Source: Zygaena filipendulae (taxonomy: Eukaryota > Arthropoda > Insecta > Lepidoptera > Zygaenidae). Taken from it: DNA of 64,000 nucleotides. Where the stretch lies: the NCBI GenBank assembly GCA_907165275.2, contig OU015665.1, forward strand, positions 6,014,001 through 6,078,000. The letters are read 5' to 3'. Within the stretch, counting starts at the first letter, position 1. Each line of letters opens with the position of its first letter. The position numbers were made by a program, and so were the translations under genes. This document shows, piece after piece, positions 1 through 12,690 of the stretch. The notes under the pieces are model-generated. The model did not search any database. It was not told where the DNA came from and was given only the letters and a program-made list of their open reading frames with translations.

Positions 1-493
1 ATTCAGTACTATTTATTTTATAGTACCGAGGCGCCAATTATGCGTCATTGCGGCGATTGCATTACCGCTTTTGTGAAAAAATTAATATTCATGAAGATAA
101 TGATATAAAAATGGTACACTATAAAAACAAACCGAGATGAATGTGGAAACGAAGCTTAATGAGGAATGGGCAGATTAATACGAAAGGCCGAAAATTAATG
201 TCGGGTGCAGAGAAAAGTAAATACGTGAAAGCGCGCATCTGAATAAGTTCACAGAAGTGGATAATATGATCGTTAGTCGAAAAGCAATGAGAATCGGAAG
301 CTAAGAGAAGGAATTTGTAACAACAACGGGTTAGGCTGGCAACGGAAAGTGGATTTGAAGCGTTATGCCAAAACAATGGTATTTGTGTGACGGGGACGGG
401 GTCGACGAGTCGTGTCTGTAACTACACAGTATATAATGTAGCCGTACCGATAGGAATAGTAACTGCTCTATATAATATATGTGGGCTACTAAC

Positions 494-3400
494 CCGTATG
501 TATTTTTTCGTGCAAATTGAGCGCGCACTTCTGCGTGAAGGACTTGAGGCAGACGGTGCACTGGAACGGGCGCTCCCCTGCGCCGGCGCACGGGCAACAC
601 GGACACGGGGGGACAGAGAAACAAAACAAAACCACGATGGACAAATAATACACCACCAGCCAGCACACACCTCGACACTGTACACGACTCGAGGGTGCGT
701 TACCATGAGGGAATTTAACCACGTTATTTGTCCATCAATACATACTCTCTCTCCTACTTAACTAAAATCATCATAACCTACACATGCTTTACTTTTTAAA
801 TGTTTGTGAATAGTTTTTGAGCGTGTCGCTATATAAACCTAGGCAATAATAAACACATCACAAATTATAATATTATTAATCAATAAATTGAATCGTTCGT
901 ACCATATCACGGGACACTACTACCATATCGCTGACCGAATCGCATTTTCCGATGACGTTCCAACTGTTACAGGTTCTCAGGCAGCCCTTTAAAACTATTC
1001 ACAAAACATAGGTGTCAAAGCCACAATAGCAAAATATATCGCAAGAAGCCACGATAAGCGGTAGATATCGATTCCAAAATTGAATTGTGGCTTAGAAACC
1101 GAAGGAAGTAAAAATGAAATATCAAGGGACCCACCAGTGTGTATACGTTTATGAGTGCCAAGGCTGGACTTCTGAGTGAACCGCTTGTCACAGATGTCGC
1201 ATTGATAGGGGCGCACTTTGTTGATCAGCGATTGGATGTGCTCCTCTAGAAATACCAACAAAATGCAGCTACAATAACGTTGCCTCTCGACGTACCGCCA
1301 TTGTTGATAGTGCCTAATAACGTGAGCTCTAAAATAACAAATTCATTTTGTCTACTTAAGGATTTTAGGGCAAAATGCCTACCAGTGTGTATTTTCCCAT
1401 GTCGGCCCAGGCTGGACTTCTGAGTGAAGCGCATAAAACAGATGTGGCACTGGTACGGCCGCACTTTCTCTAACAGGGCTCGTCTGTGCTCCTCTATAAC
1501 GTATATACGAGTTTCGATATAGCATCTCTGCATCCTCTCAAACAAAAATTCATTAACCTAACACTTGTTAATTCTACCTACACTCATTCATACACATTCA
1601 GGGGGAGGTAGGGCTGTATGAGGCGTTCATTAAAATATAATTTTATTATAATTATTATTTTGTCTCGCAAATAATAAAAGCTACGCGGTGTGGATCGCTG
1701 CTGGTTTTTGTGCAGTCGCCGATAACATGTTTTTCGAAGCGATGCCAACTCTATTAGAGACAAACCTTTACATAAGCATAGTCTTAGAGTTAAATAAATG
1801 AGGGTGAATTATGTTTTTTAATTTTTTTAAATAGCCGAATGAAATCTAGCGTACGTAACGCGTCGGCATTCGGGTCGATTGGCGGTCGGAAAGCAGTGCA
1901 ACCCACCCGTATGAATTTTCCTGTGTCGGTTGAGGCTGGAGCTCTGCGTGAACCGCATCTGACAGATATCGCACATGTAGGGCCGCTCCTTCACCATCAA
2001 CGCGCGCATGTGCTCATCTAGAACCCAGGCCACATACCAACTGCACACACTCCTAACGGCAGGCGCACAAGTTTTATATGCCAACTGTATTATCAGAACA
2101 CACAACGGAATGCGAGCGGACATATTATTACACGTGTTGAGTTTTATTTCTTCAAATAATATTGAACGACGTTCCATTGTGAGTTCTTTACCTCCCCCTG
2201 TTTGCCACACAACACCGCTATCTTCCTCACGCCCTGATTGGTTAACGACGCCTGACGATCACAACTCAAAAACTATTCACATTGATTTGTGTTAAGCATA
2301 TGGGTTTTCATATTATAAAATTAATCATTTATATTTTTCAAGAGCGGAATGTGTATAACGCACCAGTGTCTATTCTTCCAAACATAGTATAATATGATAT
2401 ACTATAAATAACGCAAAGATACATAGAACATAATGAACTATTAAAAAAATGTAGTCATACATAACATAGGTACCTACAACTTTTTTGAAATAATTAAAAT
2501 ATCATTTCAACGCTTAGAACAGATAAATTTAATGATATTTTGCAGATACATAAGGTGAATGTAAAATTATTCAACGTTATTAATTTTATAGATTGTCTTT
2601 TCAACCAAAATGGGAAAACTCTCGAGCCATACTTGTTTTTAAAACCAACTATCTGTTCCCCGCGGTTTCACCCGTGTTAATTTCGGAGATCCTGCCAGAA
2701 TTCCGGGGTCAAAAGTACCCTAGGTATGTCCTTCTCTGTACCCATGACAACGTGTATGCCCATGATGATCAGTTGAGTATAAGGCGTAAAAGCGTACCTT
2801 TTCCGACACTTCAAACAATTATTATTATACCTTCCTCATGAGCCACTCTATCTAATGGTGAAAACCACATGAAAATCCGTTCAGCAGTTTATGAGTTCAT
2901 CGCGAACAGACAGTCAGACAGACGCGGCGGGGGATTATGTTTTATTGTAGTGATGGGTAAGCCAGATTTTAAAATTTACATTATCTGACACGAACTTTCT
3001 AACTAACATTCATTCACATCATTATTTATGAAATAAGAAAAGAAAGCGATAATAGTGCAAATTACCAGGGCGTCAAAATAGGACTGAAGCAAAATATATC
3101 AAACGTAAAAGTATTATTCGATAGGTAAATTAGATTTAATGAATCACAAAAAATAAATAATTTTTATTTTCTCTAAGTATCGCGGAAACAGGAGGAGGTT
3201 GACCTAATTGTAATAATAAAATGTGGTAATTTTTACAAGGAATCCCCTCATGGTACAATGAGCTTGGGAGCCTAATTCACGGTTCGATTATTCATCCAAT
3301 TAATATTTATTACTCATTTATAATAATTTTTAACTAAAATTGCAAATAATGTAACTTCCATATAGAAATGATAAGCGAAAGAAAAAAAAGAAATAAACGT

Positions 3401-6400
3401 AACATTAATGCGACAATTCCTAAAACCTCCTTTATGTTAAAATAAATATTTCAGATAAAAACACAATAGCTTTAATTAAAAAAAATTGAGGCCAATCATC
3501 ACACCACTGTACTCTTAGCAAAACTTTATATCGAAACAAACGTTTTTTCTTAGCACAATATAACGCCGCGATAAACAAAACATTAGGTAGGTACTCGGCG
3601 CAGCTTCATAACAGCGCAGCGTCACAATACAATGCCAATATGGAAATTACATTAAAAATAAACTGCACAACACATGACGCCATATGGGGAATGCGATCAT
3701 AACTTTTTGCATACTCCATACTACACCACATATCAATATTTTTCAATACAGATTTTTATAATTATTAGAAGAAATTTTGAGGTTTTAACAATTATGGTAA
3801 AATAACGAGTATATAATATAATCAATATTTTAGGCCCTTACAGTGGTTAAACTAACGCCACCCTCTGCAAAAAAACATAATATTGCCTTCTAGATATTTA
3901 AAAAGAAGTCGTTAGAAATAGTAAAATTAGGTAAAAACTTATTTTAAATTAAAATTCTACAGCAGCACTTAACATCAATAACCTTAAGAACGGATTGGAT
4001 AAATATTTAAAACAATTAAAAGATAAAAATAATGGATAGGTTAGATAGGTACCTGAATACAGGCATCTATCAGTTGCTTCAACTGCCTGCCTGAATTATA
4101 AATAAAGAAATAAATTTAAAATTGCTCACAAAAAGTAGTAAATTTACCCTATTCTACATATTCTCATATCAGTTTACTTTTATATGAAAACTGATATAGG
4201 TACATTAGAAGATATGATTTTTACAGCGGGTGGCGTTAGTTTGATCCCCGTAAAGGCGTAACGCCTTACGGCCTTAAGATGAAAATTTTAAATAACCAAT
4301 GATGAAAAATATTGCTAAATTACACATTCACACATATAACTGATCCATAACGGAACCATTAAAAAAGTGCATTATCGCCATATAAAATTAAGGAAATTAT
4401 CGTCATGTCACGGGGTCACGAAAAATCGTCCGATCGGTGTTCGGTATTCTATTTTAATCGATCAGTTTATAAAAAATATTATTAAGACAGTTCCTTTAAA
4501 TTAAAATATACGTAGCGCTCTTTGCCGCGTTATGGATCCGTGGAAGAGGGCGACGGGTTTACGGTGGCACGGATGACGGATCCACAGCAATTTAAGAAGA
4601 AAAGTAATTTCAAGCCTAAAAAATAAAATTTCTCATGTCTTAACCCTTTTTACACTCGGCTCATCAGATCAGTTATATGTGATGCTTTTGTAATGAACCA
4701 ACGAATCGGTTCGTCCGTCCGTGTGCGTGTGGTGTGTGCAAGTGCGCGTGTGGGGCACTCACCGGTGTGCACGCGCTTGTGCGTGTTGAGGCTGGACTTC
4801 TGAGTGAACCGCTTGAGGCACAGGTCGCACTGGAAGGGCCGCTCGCCGGTGTGCGTGCGCATGTGCACCTCCAGGTACGGCTTGCGGCAGAACGCCGCGT
4901 CGCACACCTGCCGGCGACACACTACTCTCAGTACGGTCGGCGCTTCAGCTTGAAAGTGGAATCGCTTTATATCCAGCGGCCCCGCGCACCACCACTCTGA
5001 TATAATCAGTAATCTTAGAAATGTGCATTCAATTTTTTGTGCGTGTTTGTCGTAGGACTCGCGCCAGGCGCGCGGCGAGCGTCAGAGTTTAACGTGGCCA
5101 CATACATATTATAGCAGTACCAACCTACACCACGATCTCTTCTAGACTTACCACTACGTTGTGGCATAATAGTGTCTTATAAGAGACATCGTGGGAATGG
5201 CGCAATTAGTTTTAGAACAAAGTTCTTCATTTTGTTTTTGGCACAATTAATTTCGGCCTCCAGATTCCTTTGAGTATTTTATGCTCTTCCCTATTGCCAA
5301 TTCCAGATGATAAATTCTCACTGTATTTCATGACACTACTATCCTAACCCATATACGATCCCCCTATGTACTATGACATAAAAGTGTAGTACAACAACAC
5401 TATAAGAAGCTGGAGGATGATTTTTAATTTGTGTACATATAATAATAGAAACAGGCAATGTGAATAGTTAAAATTCGAAAACATTCATACACAAAATATA
5501 AGAAAAAAAGACCAACCGCCAACACTATAAAAGGTCAAATGTAAACGATACTAACTGTGCACTGGAATGGCTTGTTTCCAGAATGAAGTTTCATATGGAC
5601 GTAATAAGACGACGCTGAGGACAGCACTTTACCACAAACCTGCAAAAGAATTGAGAAATTACTCGAAAAAAATAATTGTTATTAATCCAATTTAAGCCTT
5701 ATTTACATTGAAAACAATGTAGAAAATCGATTTTTTATGTGGTTTATTCTCTTACCTTGCAAGCTTGTGGTTTTGAGCGTGGCGTAGATTGCCCTCCATT
5801 GGATTCCATTTTAGTTTGAACAGATCCCATATCAACTCCCATTCCCTGGTCATGATGTGAAAAAGTCTTTTATTTAATTAAGTTGCAAAGTGTACTGGCA
5901 TATATAAGTAATTTTCAATGCAGAAGATTGAAGAATTAACAATACCTGAGAGCATTGCCGGCCGTCCATATCCATATCAACACCATCATCTTCCATTCCT
6001 TTGAAACTAAGCTGTGTAGAAAAAACAAATTTAATCATACATTTAATATTATGTATAAAGTTTGTGAGTTCGTGAGTTTTGAACGTTGTAAAGGGTAATC
6101 TCTGGATCTACTAAACTGATTTACCAATAGAAAGCCACGTTATTTGTGGGTGTCATGGGCTATATAATATTGTAACCCGGAATTCCCGCGCGCGAACTCC
6201 AAAATTACCGCGGGTAAGATCGCGGGGCACAGTTAGTGTGTAATAATAAATAAGAGGGCCGTTTGAAAAGTTCTCGGTCTAAGTAAGATTTGAGGGTATA
6301 GTATTATACTTTTTTTTCCTTTTTTGTTGTCCTGTGTGCATTAATTGTTAAATAAATAAATAAATTAATCATCGATCTCATATAAAAAGTAGATACACAA

Positions 6401-8043
6401 TCAGCTTCAAAAAATGTCGTCATGAAATGAGCGCCCACTTGAACATTTGGGTGCGCTTTTAAATCAGGTCATGAGACCGTATAGTATTTATTACGTTTCC
6501 ACCTAATGCTTTAGGTACAATTGTAGTAAAAAAATAGCATTAATATATTATGAGTTCATTACATTTAACACAAATTTAATTACATATTACAAATCAATAT
6601 AACCACAGCTATAACTACGTAAGCACGACTGTGGACAGTTTTTAAGTCAACTTTTGTATGGGACTGTGTATTTATTTTTTATGTGAGATTGATGATATTT
6701 ATACATGATAGCTTGACATTTTAGATCGTTGTGTGTCAAGTTTCCGATCCGAGAAGCAGCAGGTCGTCAACGTCCACCACTTTACAAAATTAAAAAATGG
6801 GACATGATTTACTAATCGCAACAGCTAAACTAATTATACACTGAATCATTATTCACTAATTACACTAATCAATCATCACCTGCACTTGCACTAATAAAAG
6901 TATTTACCTCGTCATCTTGTTGTTGTTGCATTTCTTGTTGTTGTTGTTGTTGTTGGTGTTGTTCCAGCAATTCTTGTTGGTGTTGTACTTGATGTTGTAC
7001 TATAAGGCTATCCTTGGAGTCTTCTTGTGGGTGATGCTGGTTCATGTTGAGGATGGCATGATTGGAATCTGAACGGACTATTGTGGGGGGTCCAGAGTGC
7101 ACGTGCGGATGAGATGTGTAAAAACTGAAAAAAATAAAACGAATAAAATTATATAATAAAAGCAATAGACATTGAAAGCTTATTAGAAAATTTTAAAACA
7201 GGTGTCGTGTCTTATATGAAACTTATAAGCACTGTTGTTAATTGTATTGGGTTTCCTATAAAATTCTTCCGAAGATTGTTTTAGGGGAATGTACCCATAC
7301 TATCTGACTCTGTTCAGGGGAGGCGGGTCTTCAAAATATCACGCTTGTTCACGGGAGGCGGGGAGACTTAGGTGTAGTCAATATCATTTAGGGAAATCTT
7401 GCGCTTTTTCGAGATAATCAAGTGTGATAAATTCTTTTCAGTTGTGACGGCAGGTATGCTCTCTTGGTGGTAAGCGCCGTAATATTAAAGACAAATATAA
7501 GCCAAATTATTTATTTATTTTAACTTTTTGTTTGTGAAAAATCATATTTATGAATTACTACGTAAAAACCTATCGGAGGGGGGTCTTGGCGTACACTACG
7601 GGTGATCAGCGAGGAGAGGAGGGGGTATAGGTACGTTCCCTAAGAGGAGAGAGATCAAATTAGTTCCTGTTAATTTTGACCACTTGTCACATTGAACATC
7701 TTGGAATTAGGTCTAAACCTATATACTTTTGAATGTGAAGTAATCTTTCCTTATATACATATATCTGCCTGCCTACCCTTTATTTTAATAGGATTACAAG
7801 ATGTGATAATAATTATGGAGAAGCAACCAAATCTAAAAAAATAGGATGTAACTTGTGAACCAGAACTGGCAATATTCTTGGGGACAAACTATGACAACTG
7901 ATGATAGTAATTACCTCATAGGCTCTGCTTTGATTTGTTGTTCAAACATGGATATAGTGGCGAGCAGGTCGCCGGGGGGCGGCACGGGGACCCCCACGCC
8001 CCGCGCCACACCCCCGACGCCCACGCCCCAGTGTGCCGGGAAA
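494..8043 (-). CDS. C2H2 zinc-finger transcription factor, partial (3' end off the window, 5' end unresolved)
   Basis: Exons in transcript order: 7915-8043 (start tentative), 6908-7124, 5946-6011, 5756-5845, 5556-5639, 4763-4907, 1907-2017, 1383-1493, 1135-1245, 494-577. Phases agree at every junction from 7915 onward. The N-terminal part holds a SUMO-type motif (IKAE), a His/Gln-rich tract with a poly-Q run (6908-7124) and a Met/Asp-rich acidic stretch. Then come seven C2H2 fingers, all C-x2-C-x12-H-x3-H. Finger 1 straddles exons 5756-5845 and 5556-5639 (CKVCGK...HMKLH); finger 2 (CTVCDAAF) and finger 3 ([17 protein letters not shown]) use the canonical TGERP linker; fingers 4-6 lie on the three 111-nt exons; finger 7 is on 494-577. 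The last visible donor (gttagt) is phase 1, so more fingers probably lie left of the window; reading through instead gives HTG-stop. A nuclear sequence-specific DNA-binding role is inferred from the family. I cannot name the orthologue with confidence. Confidence 0.85.
1135..2017 (-). other. Three equal 111-nt, phase 1-1 zinc-finger cassette exons
   Basis: Exons 1907-2017, 1383-1493 and 1135-1245 have identical length, begin after two codon bases are needed and end after one (symmetric 1-1). Each encodes one finger preceded by a related 13-14 residue linker: [42 protein letters not shown]. The fingers are [34 protein letters not shown] and [17 protein letters not shown]. Donors are gtgggt, gtaggc and gtgggt; acceptors are ctag, atag and ctag. 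They look like recent tandem exon duplicates. Because the flanking exons 4763-4907 and 494-577 are also phase 1 at the facing ends, any cassette can be skipped without shifting the frame; joining 4763-4907 directly to 494-577 would restore a canonical HTGERPF linker. Confidence 0.8.
2018..4762. other. Zinc-finger gene intron, mostly unique AT-rich DNA
   Basis: Intron of the zinc-finger gene. It contains one GC-headed SINE-like copy (2649-2953). A perfect short palindrome around aaggcgtaacgcctt lies near 4250. A degenerate stretch near 2360-2385 resembles the end of a 111-nt cassette (cf. the KIHTG coding segment) but has no open finger. I see no other gene. Confidence 0.5.
2649..2953 (+). repeat. 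GC-headed SINE-like repeat, head plus tail A then tail B
   Basis: Starts with the head ctgttccccgcggtttcac, continues through agtaccctaggtatgtcc and the Met-Asp-Asp-like catgatgat segment (tail A), then switches to the segment ending tcgcgaacagacag (tail B). This fusion of two tails on one head is also seen at 27635-27960. Confidence 0.7.
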
Positions 8044-8336
8044 CTAATGGCGAACCTTCTGCTTATGCCCCATATTCAACTCCTGCCACCTGGGAACAAA
8101 CAATTGCATATTATATTTTAGGGTTCCGTACCAAAGGGTAAAACGGGACCCTATAACTAAGGGTATGTTTCGTAAACACTGAGAGCATTCTAAGGTATGA
8201 CGTCACTGCAGTAGGTATACTGCGAAGCCGTTCCTATAATGTAAACAATACTGGTTGGTTTCTGTTTAAAACGGAATGGTTGACCCAATCATTGGTCCGA
8301 GATTGATCACGTGATCAAACCACTGAGACCGCCTTA

Positions 8337-8757
8337 GTGCCAACCCACACGAAGCGGCGCGACGCCGCGCCGCAAGCCATTTCGCCGCATTGGCGTCGGC
8401 GCATCGACCAAAGAGTATAGGTTTGCACTTGGGCTGTTGTTGCAATTTCAAACCGTACAACGAAGCATTTTTAAAGAAAATATTATATTGATCGAATTAA
8501 TTTTACTTGAAACTAGAAAAATGCATTATATGCGAAAGTCCATAAAAAAGAAGAAAGAAAGAAAGCCCAAGTGCTGCGACGCTGCTCCGGCTCTACTCTG
8601 CTTACTCTCCCCGCCTCGTCTCGACTCCGAAGCGAGCGCGGCGCAGCGCCGGAGCGCGCCGCAAGGCGCTGTGTGGCCACAATGCATTTTTGTATGTAAC
8701 ATACCGCAGCGGCTCAGGCGCCGTACCTGAGCCGCGCCGCACCGTGTGGGTTGGCAC
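8337..8757. mobile_element. Harbinger-type MITE with 27-bp TIRs and TTA target duplication
   Basis: Terminal inverted repeats begin GTGCCAACCCACACG on both ends and stay similar for 27 bp. The element is flanked by TTA at 8334-8336 and 8758-8760. A related sequence at 36140-36400 shows the host repeat without this element (caaaccttacct), so the insertion point is directly visible. Three-base TTA duplications are typical of the PIF/Harbinger superfamily. The interior (8440-8565) contains a second sequence that recurs at 61915-62080, so the MITE is itself a composite. No transposase is encoded. Confidence 0.75.
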
Positions 8758-9347
8758 TTACCTCGAAAGCGCCAGTGGTCACAGTACAAAAATGGCGACG
8801 ATTATGACGTCATACCGTCTGCTGCGGATGCTGCGGCAGTATACTGAAAATTATTCTGAACGAATTTCAAGGCATTGGGACCACTGGGTCAGTGTTATCA
8901 GTGTCACCAGTACGATTTTTTTCACACTCATCCTTTCGATATCGGAACGTTTTTTTGGATGGAAAATTAACAACGCTGCATAGATGGCGTTGTTCATTTC
9001 ACAGCGAAAATATTCGTGCTCCCCTACTGGCTGTATTTCATGAACCGTGATAGTTAGACAGTAGAAATTTTAACAGATGATGTATTTCTGTTGCCGCTAT
9101 AACAAATACTAAAAAAAAGAATAAAATAAATATTTAAGGAGGCTCCCATAAAAAAAAACATGATATTTTTGCTCGATATTGATAACGGCAACAGGTGGAC
9201 GCTTGAAATAGTCACAGAATATTTAGTTATAATATAACTTCACTTTAACAATAAATAATAAAATTAGAATAAAACAAATATTTAAGGGGGGCTCCTAGAC
9301 TAATTAGAATACAACAGACATGATTTTTTTGCAGTTTTTATACTATA

Positions 9348-9537
9348 AATAGCTGTCCCACGCGGTTCCACCCGCGTAAGTTTCGGAGTTCCCGCAGGGA
9401 TTCCGGGATGAAAAGTAGATAGTAGCCGATTCTCAGTCCTACTGAATATGCATATAAAATTTTATGAGAATCGGTTAAGCCGTTGCGGAGGAGTATGGGA
9501 ACGAACATTTTGACACGACAATTTTATATATTAGATG
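9348..9537 (+). repeat. GC-headed SINE-like repeat with tail C
   Basis: Head (agctgtcccacgcggttcca) followed by the tail that reads gccgattctcagtcctactg and ends ttttatatattagat. The same tail occurs in reverse at 50711-50878. Confidence 0.7.
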
Positions 9538-9949
9538 GTGGGTTCTGCCCTTTGTGCGCATGTCCGACTCGCACTTGGACAGTTTTTTTTTTAAGAATAG
9601 TGAACAGTCTCTAGAATGCTATTAAAAAAAAATTAATTATCAGCTGTTTTTATTGTAAACTGGAAAAAAATATTATTTTGATTAAAATTGGTTTTTCCAG
9701 GTTTTTATAGGCTTTTTTTCTACTAATCTTTAACCTTTTTACTGCCATGTTTCGATAGCCTTAATAAGTTATGGCTACAAAACATGGCCATTACCACACG
9801 CTTTAGGTATGATTTCTCCTAAAGTTGGGAATGCTTAATATCTATCATTTACTCTAATAAAATATATAAAAGTCGGTGCAGTGTTTTTTTTTTATTTACT
9901 TTCACGAATACAAACAACACATACAAAAGATTTACAAAAATATGATAAA

Positions 9950-10117
9950 ATGAATTTTAAATGTGTCAACACTCAACAGCGTATTCACCAACTGATTGAA
10001 AAGTGCGACTACGGTTGGGATGCGACTTACGAAGTACATAAATGCGTCTATGCGGAAATAAATAAATATAACACAAACCTAGATACACATAAATTAATTA
10101 TATACATACATAAATAG
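9950..10117 (+). pseudogene. Possible odorant-binding-protein C-terminal exon, degenerate
   Basis: An open stretch encodes NFKCVNTQQRIHQLIEKC, then DYGW, DATYEVHKCVYAEINKY and a stop at 10115-10117. The pattern resembles the C4-C5-x8-C6 end of insect PBP/GOBP proteins: the final Cys is preceded by eight residues and then a Trp where the fifth conserved Cys would stand. Known OBPs also end 10-20 residues after the last Cys. No upstream OBP exon or signal peptide was found nearby, and the piece sits among repeats. It may be a lone relic exon or chance resemblance. Confidence 0.25.
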
Positions 10118-10393
10118 ATACATAAATATAAATACATACCAAAACTTAAAATATAGAATAATATTTGCAATAAAAATGAAACACTGAATGAATTAACTGA
10201 AACCTGAAACACCCCATTTAAAAAAATAAACAATAATATGATTAAAATATGTATATATTTTATATCGAAAAAATTTGTACTTTAAAAGTTATTCAACATT
10301 AGTTTGGAGGTGACCTGCCTACGAAATTTCAAGCCCTATGCCCGCGCCCACCGGTTTAAATTTTTTTGCTGCGAGCGGCGTACGCGCGCTACA

Positions 10394-10545
10394 TTGTATT
10401 ATAAATAATTTAGACATGGGCTAGTAAAAATGAAAAAATATAAACTATATAACATAGTGCGATCGATTCGCTAGTTGATTCTGAACAAACTACTTTCTAG
10501 TTTTCAGTTAATTCATTAACACGTATAATAAATATTACGTGTTTG
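10394..10545 (+). repeat. Dispersed repeat, copy 1
   Basis: About 150 bp beginning attgtattataaataattt and continuing through tagtgcgatcgattc and ttctagttttcagttaattc. A second copy in the same orientation lies at 34115-34255. No coding content. Confidence 0.65.
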
Positions 10546-10657
10546 GCCCCCGGAGCACGTCTTTTGTAGATCGTGATATTATTAGGATGGCAGTGAAAGG
10601 GTTAACAGACATGTACCTACACTACACTTGAAAGTGGCAGTGTAGCAGTGACTAATA

Positions 10658-10987
10658 GGGATGTTGACAACTTTTGAAAATCAAAATTTTAATTAGTCCG
10701 TCTTTTAGAAAATTAAAAATCATTAGACACGTATTTTGTTATTTTTCAAAAAAAATGAAAATACACAGAGATAAAGCGCATTAAAGTTTAGGGTGGGGGC
10801 TCGTGACGTCATTTACCACTACAAGCCGCCATACAAACTGCACTAGTTAGTGACGTCACGCGAAATTTCAACTCAATGTATCTCTGTTATTTTTTGATTA
10901 CGTAAAAAAAAGAAAAAATACGTGTCCAATATTTTTTATTAATCTACAAGACGGACTAAAAAAAAAAAATTAGTCAAATAGCCTATT
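10658..10987. mobile_element. CRE-MITE copy 1 (330 bp, paired TGACGTCA sites)
   Basis: Ends gggatgttgac / ttagtcaaatagccta, with subterminal ttagtccgtc / gacggactaa inverted repeats. Two GTGACGTCA sites lie at about 10803 and 10850 around a gccgccatacaaactg core. The family has five further members in this window (17008, 36746, 46272, and partial copies at 45415 and 62844). Confidence 0.8.
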
Positions 10988-11027
10988 ATTCTATAAAATG
11001 TCATGCTTATAGCATCTGAACTCAAAG

Positions 11028-11270
11028 GCTAAGGCCACACTAGAAACAGCTTCACTTATTGCTAAGAGCCAAGCTACTTACTCAGTGACTAATCCTAGTG
11101 AACACACATTTTACATACTATCCCAGCTGGCCACACTGCAAGCAACGCCCCTAGGTAGGTGCCTAGCTAGTCACCATGTGATGCCAGTGTGGCCAGTTTT
11201 GTCACTCGGCTAGTAGCTTGGCTCTCAGCAATGAGCGAAGCTCTATGTAATGTGACCTTAGACTAAGAGA
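11028..11270. mobile_element. Foldback MITE
   Basis: The left arm aaggccacactagaaacagc...gagccaagctact is mirrored by agtagcttggctctcagcaa...tgtgaccttag on the right. The centre (11105-11190) is itself partly palindromic with ctaggtaggtgcctag. No ORF. Confidence 0.65.
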
Positions 11271-12163
11271 CTATATCACTATTTTTAAGAAAAGTGCACA
11301 ATTAAAAGCACAAATAAATATGACAAAATATTGTTATTTAACAAGTGCCTAAGTTTACAATATTTTCTATTTATATTTCTATTCCAATAAATTAAAAATT
11401 ATCAGCAGAACATAAAATATGATAACAAAGTTATTTAATATTTTATCCATTATCTTTATTAGTGGAAAATTTAAATTTCACATTATGATTTTGTTAATAG
11501 TAACTGTAAGTTCACTGTTGTTAAATATATAATTTTCCAATGAGAGACTAATAAATATCTTCTTTCCCAATTATATCTGTTACAAACTGTTGTCAAATAT
11601 TTATCTAATAAGATTAGCCAGAAAAAAGTTGTGACATATTATTACCTACCTAACATTAAAAAAACATATTTTTTATCCTTGCTGTCAGTAACATGTCAAA
11701 ATTTTTTTCTTCTATGTAAAAATAATTTATAACAAAATAGAGGTGCATAGGGTTGTTGACGAGTGAAAGCCGTACCGAAAACACGCGTGTCACGTTGTCT
11801 TCGTTATTTCAGTCACTTTTCACCATCTATTTTGGACCCTGAGTAGGAAACTGGCTTTCAAGAGAGCCATGTTTTAACTTGGGGAACAATCTAACATTGT
11901 CATTGGCGTTTCGCCATAATTGAAGAAGTAGATGAAGAGATTTTTATTATTAAGAAACATTGTCATTGGCAAATTATAATTATAGCGCCATTATTGAAGA
12001 AGAAGAAGAGGTGCATAATACACATAGTATAATCAAATTACACTATGAAATCATCACCATAGCAAAATAAGATTATCTAGATCTATTTTTAATAGCCTAA
12101 TATTATGTTGGTACTTATATAATTTTTATTAAAATCCCTACTAACTGTCCCTTATGATTCTAA

Positions 12164-12330
12164 CTGCGGTAATTCCAGAGTTCCCACGGGAATTCCAGGT
12201 TAAACTATAGATATAAACCTTTCCCAGTAATCACTCTATCTATCGGTGACAACTGCATGAAAATCCATTCAGTAGTTTTTGAGTTTATCGCGAACAGACA
12301 GCAGAAGCGACTTTATTTTAAACTATGTAA
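12164..12330 (+). repeat. GC-headed repeat, short head plus tail B
   Basis: Begins aattccagagttcccacggg, then ttaaactatagatataaacc and the tail-B end tcgcgaacagacag. The 5' part of the head is missing. Confidence 0.6.
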
Positions 12331-12690
12331 AGATTAGGTAAATACCTACTTAGAAATATGAGTAGGTAGGTGGCTAACAAATTTTTTTAAATAGCCTATA
12401 GTAGGTAGGTACTTATATTTTTATTAACATATTATTGTCTCTATTGTATGGCTATCTTCAACAAAATACAAGTTTATAGATTTACACACACATACACAAA
12501 CACTATAATTAGTTATAGGTAGGTAGGTACCTATGCATTTTCTTGTTAGGTAGGTAGGTATCTATCTATTATCTATAGGTATTATTTATTTTGTTTAGTA
12601 AAATAGTGTTATTGAAGTTTATATTTGTAATTTTCACAAGAAAACGTAATTCGTATCGGAGCCAAAAAATATTAAATGGCGGAAGCTCAC

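Larger units (their letters stand above)
8044..12690. other. Gene-poor spacer or 5' intron of the zinc-finger gene
   Basis: No supported gene apart from an OBP-like fragment at 9950-10117. The interval holds a TTA-flanked MITE (8337-8757) inside an older repeat, a GC-headed repeat (9348-9537), a repeat shared with 34115-34255 (10394-10545), a CRE-MITE (10658-10987), a foldback element (11028-11270), a tail-B repeat fragment (12164-12330) and simple taggtagg tracts at 12360-12560. Confidence 0.5.

Noticed and set aside
12360..12580. CRISPR-like short direct repeats (taggtaggtagg)
   Set aside because: Simple microsatellite in a eukaryotic spacer with no spacers or cas genes.
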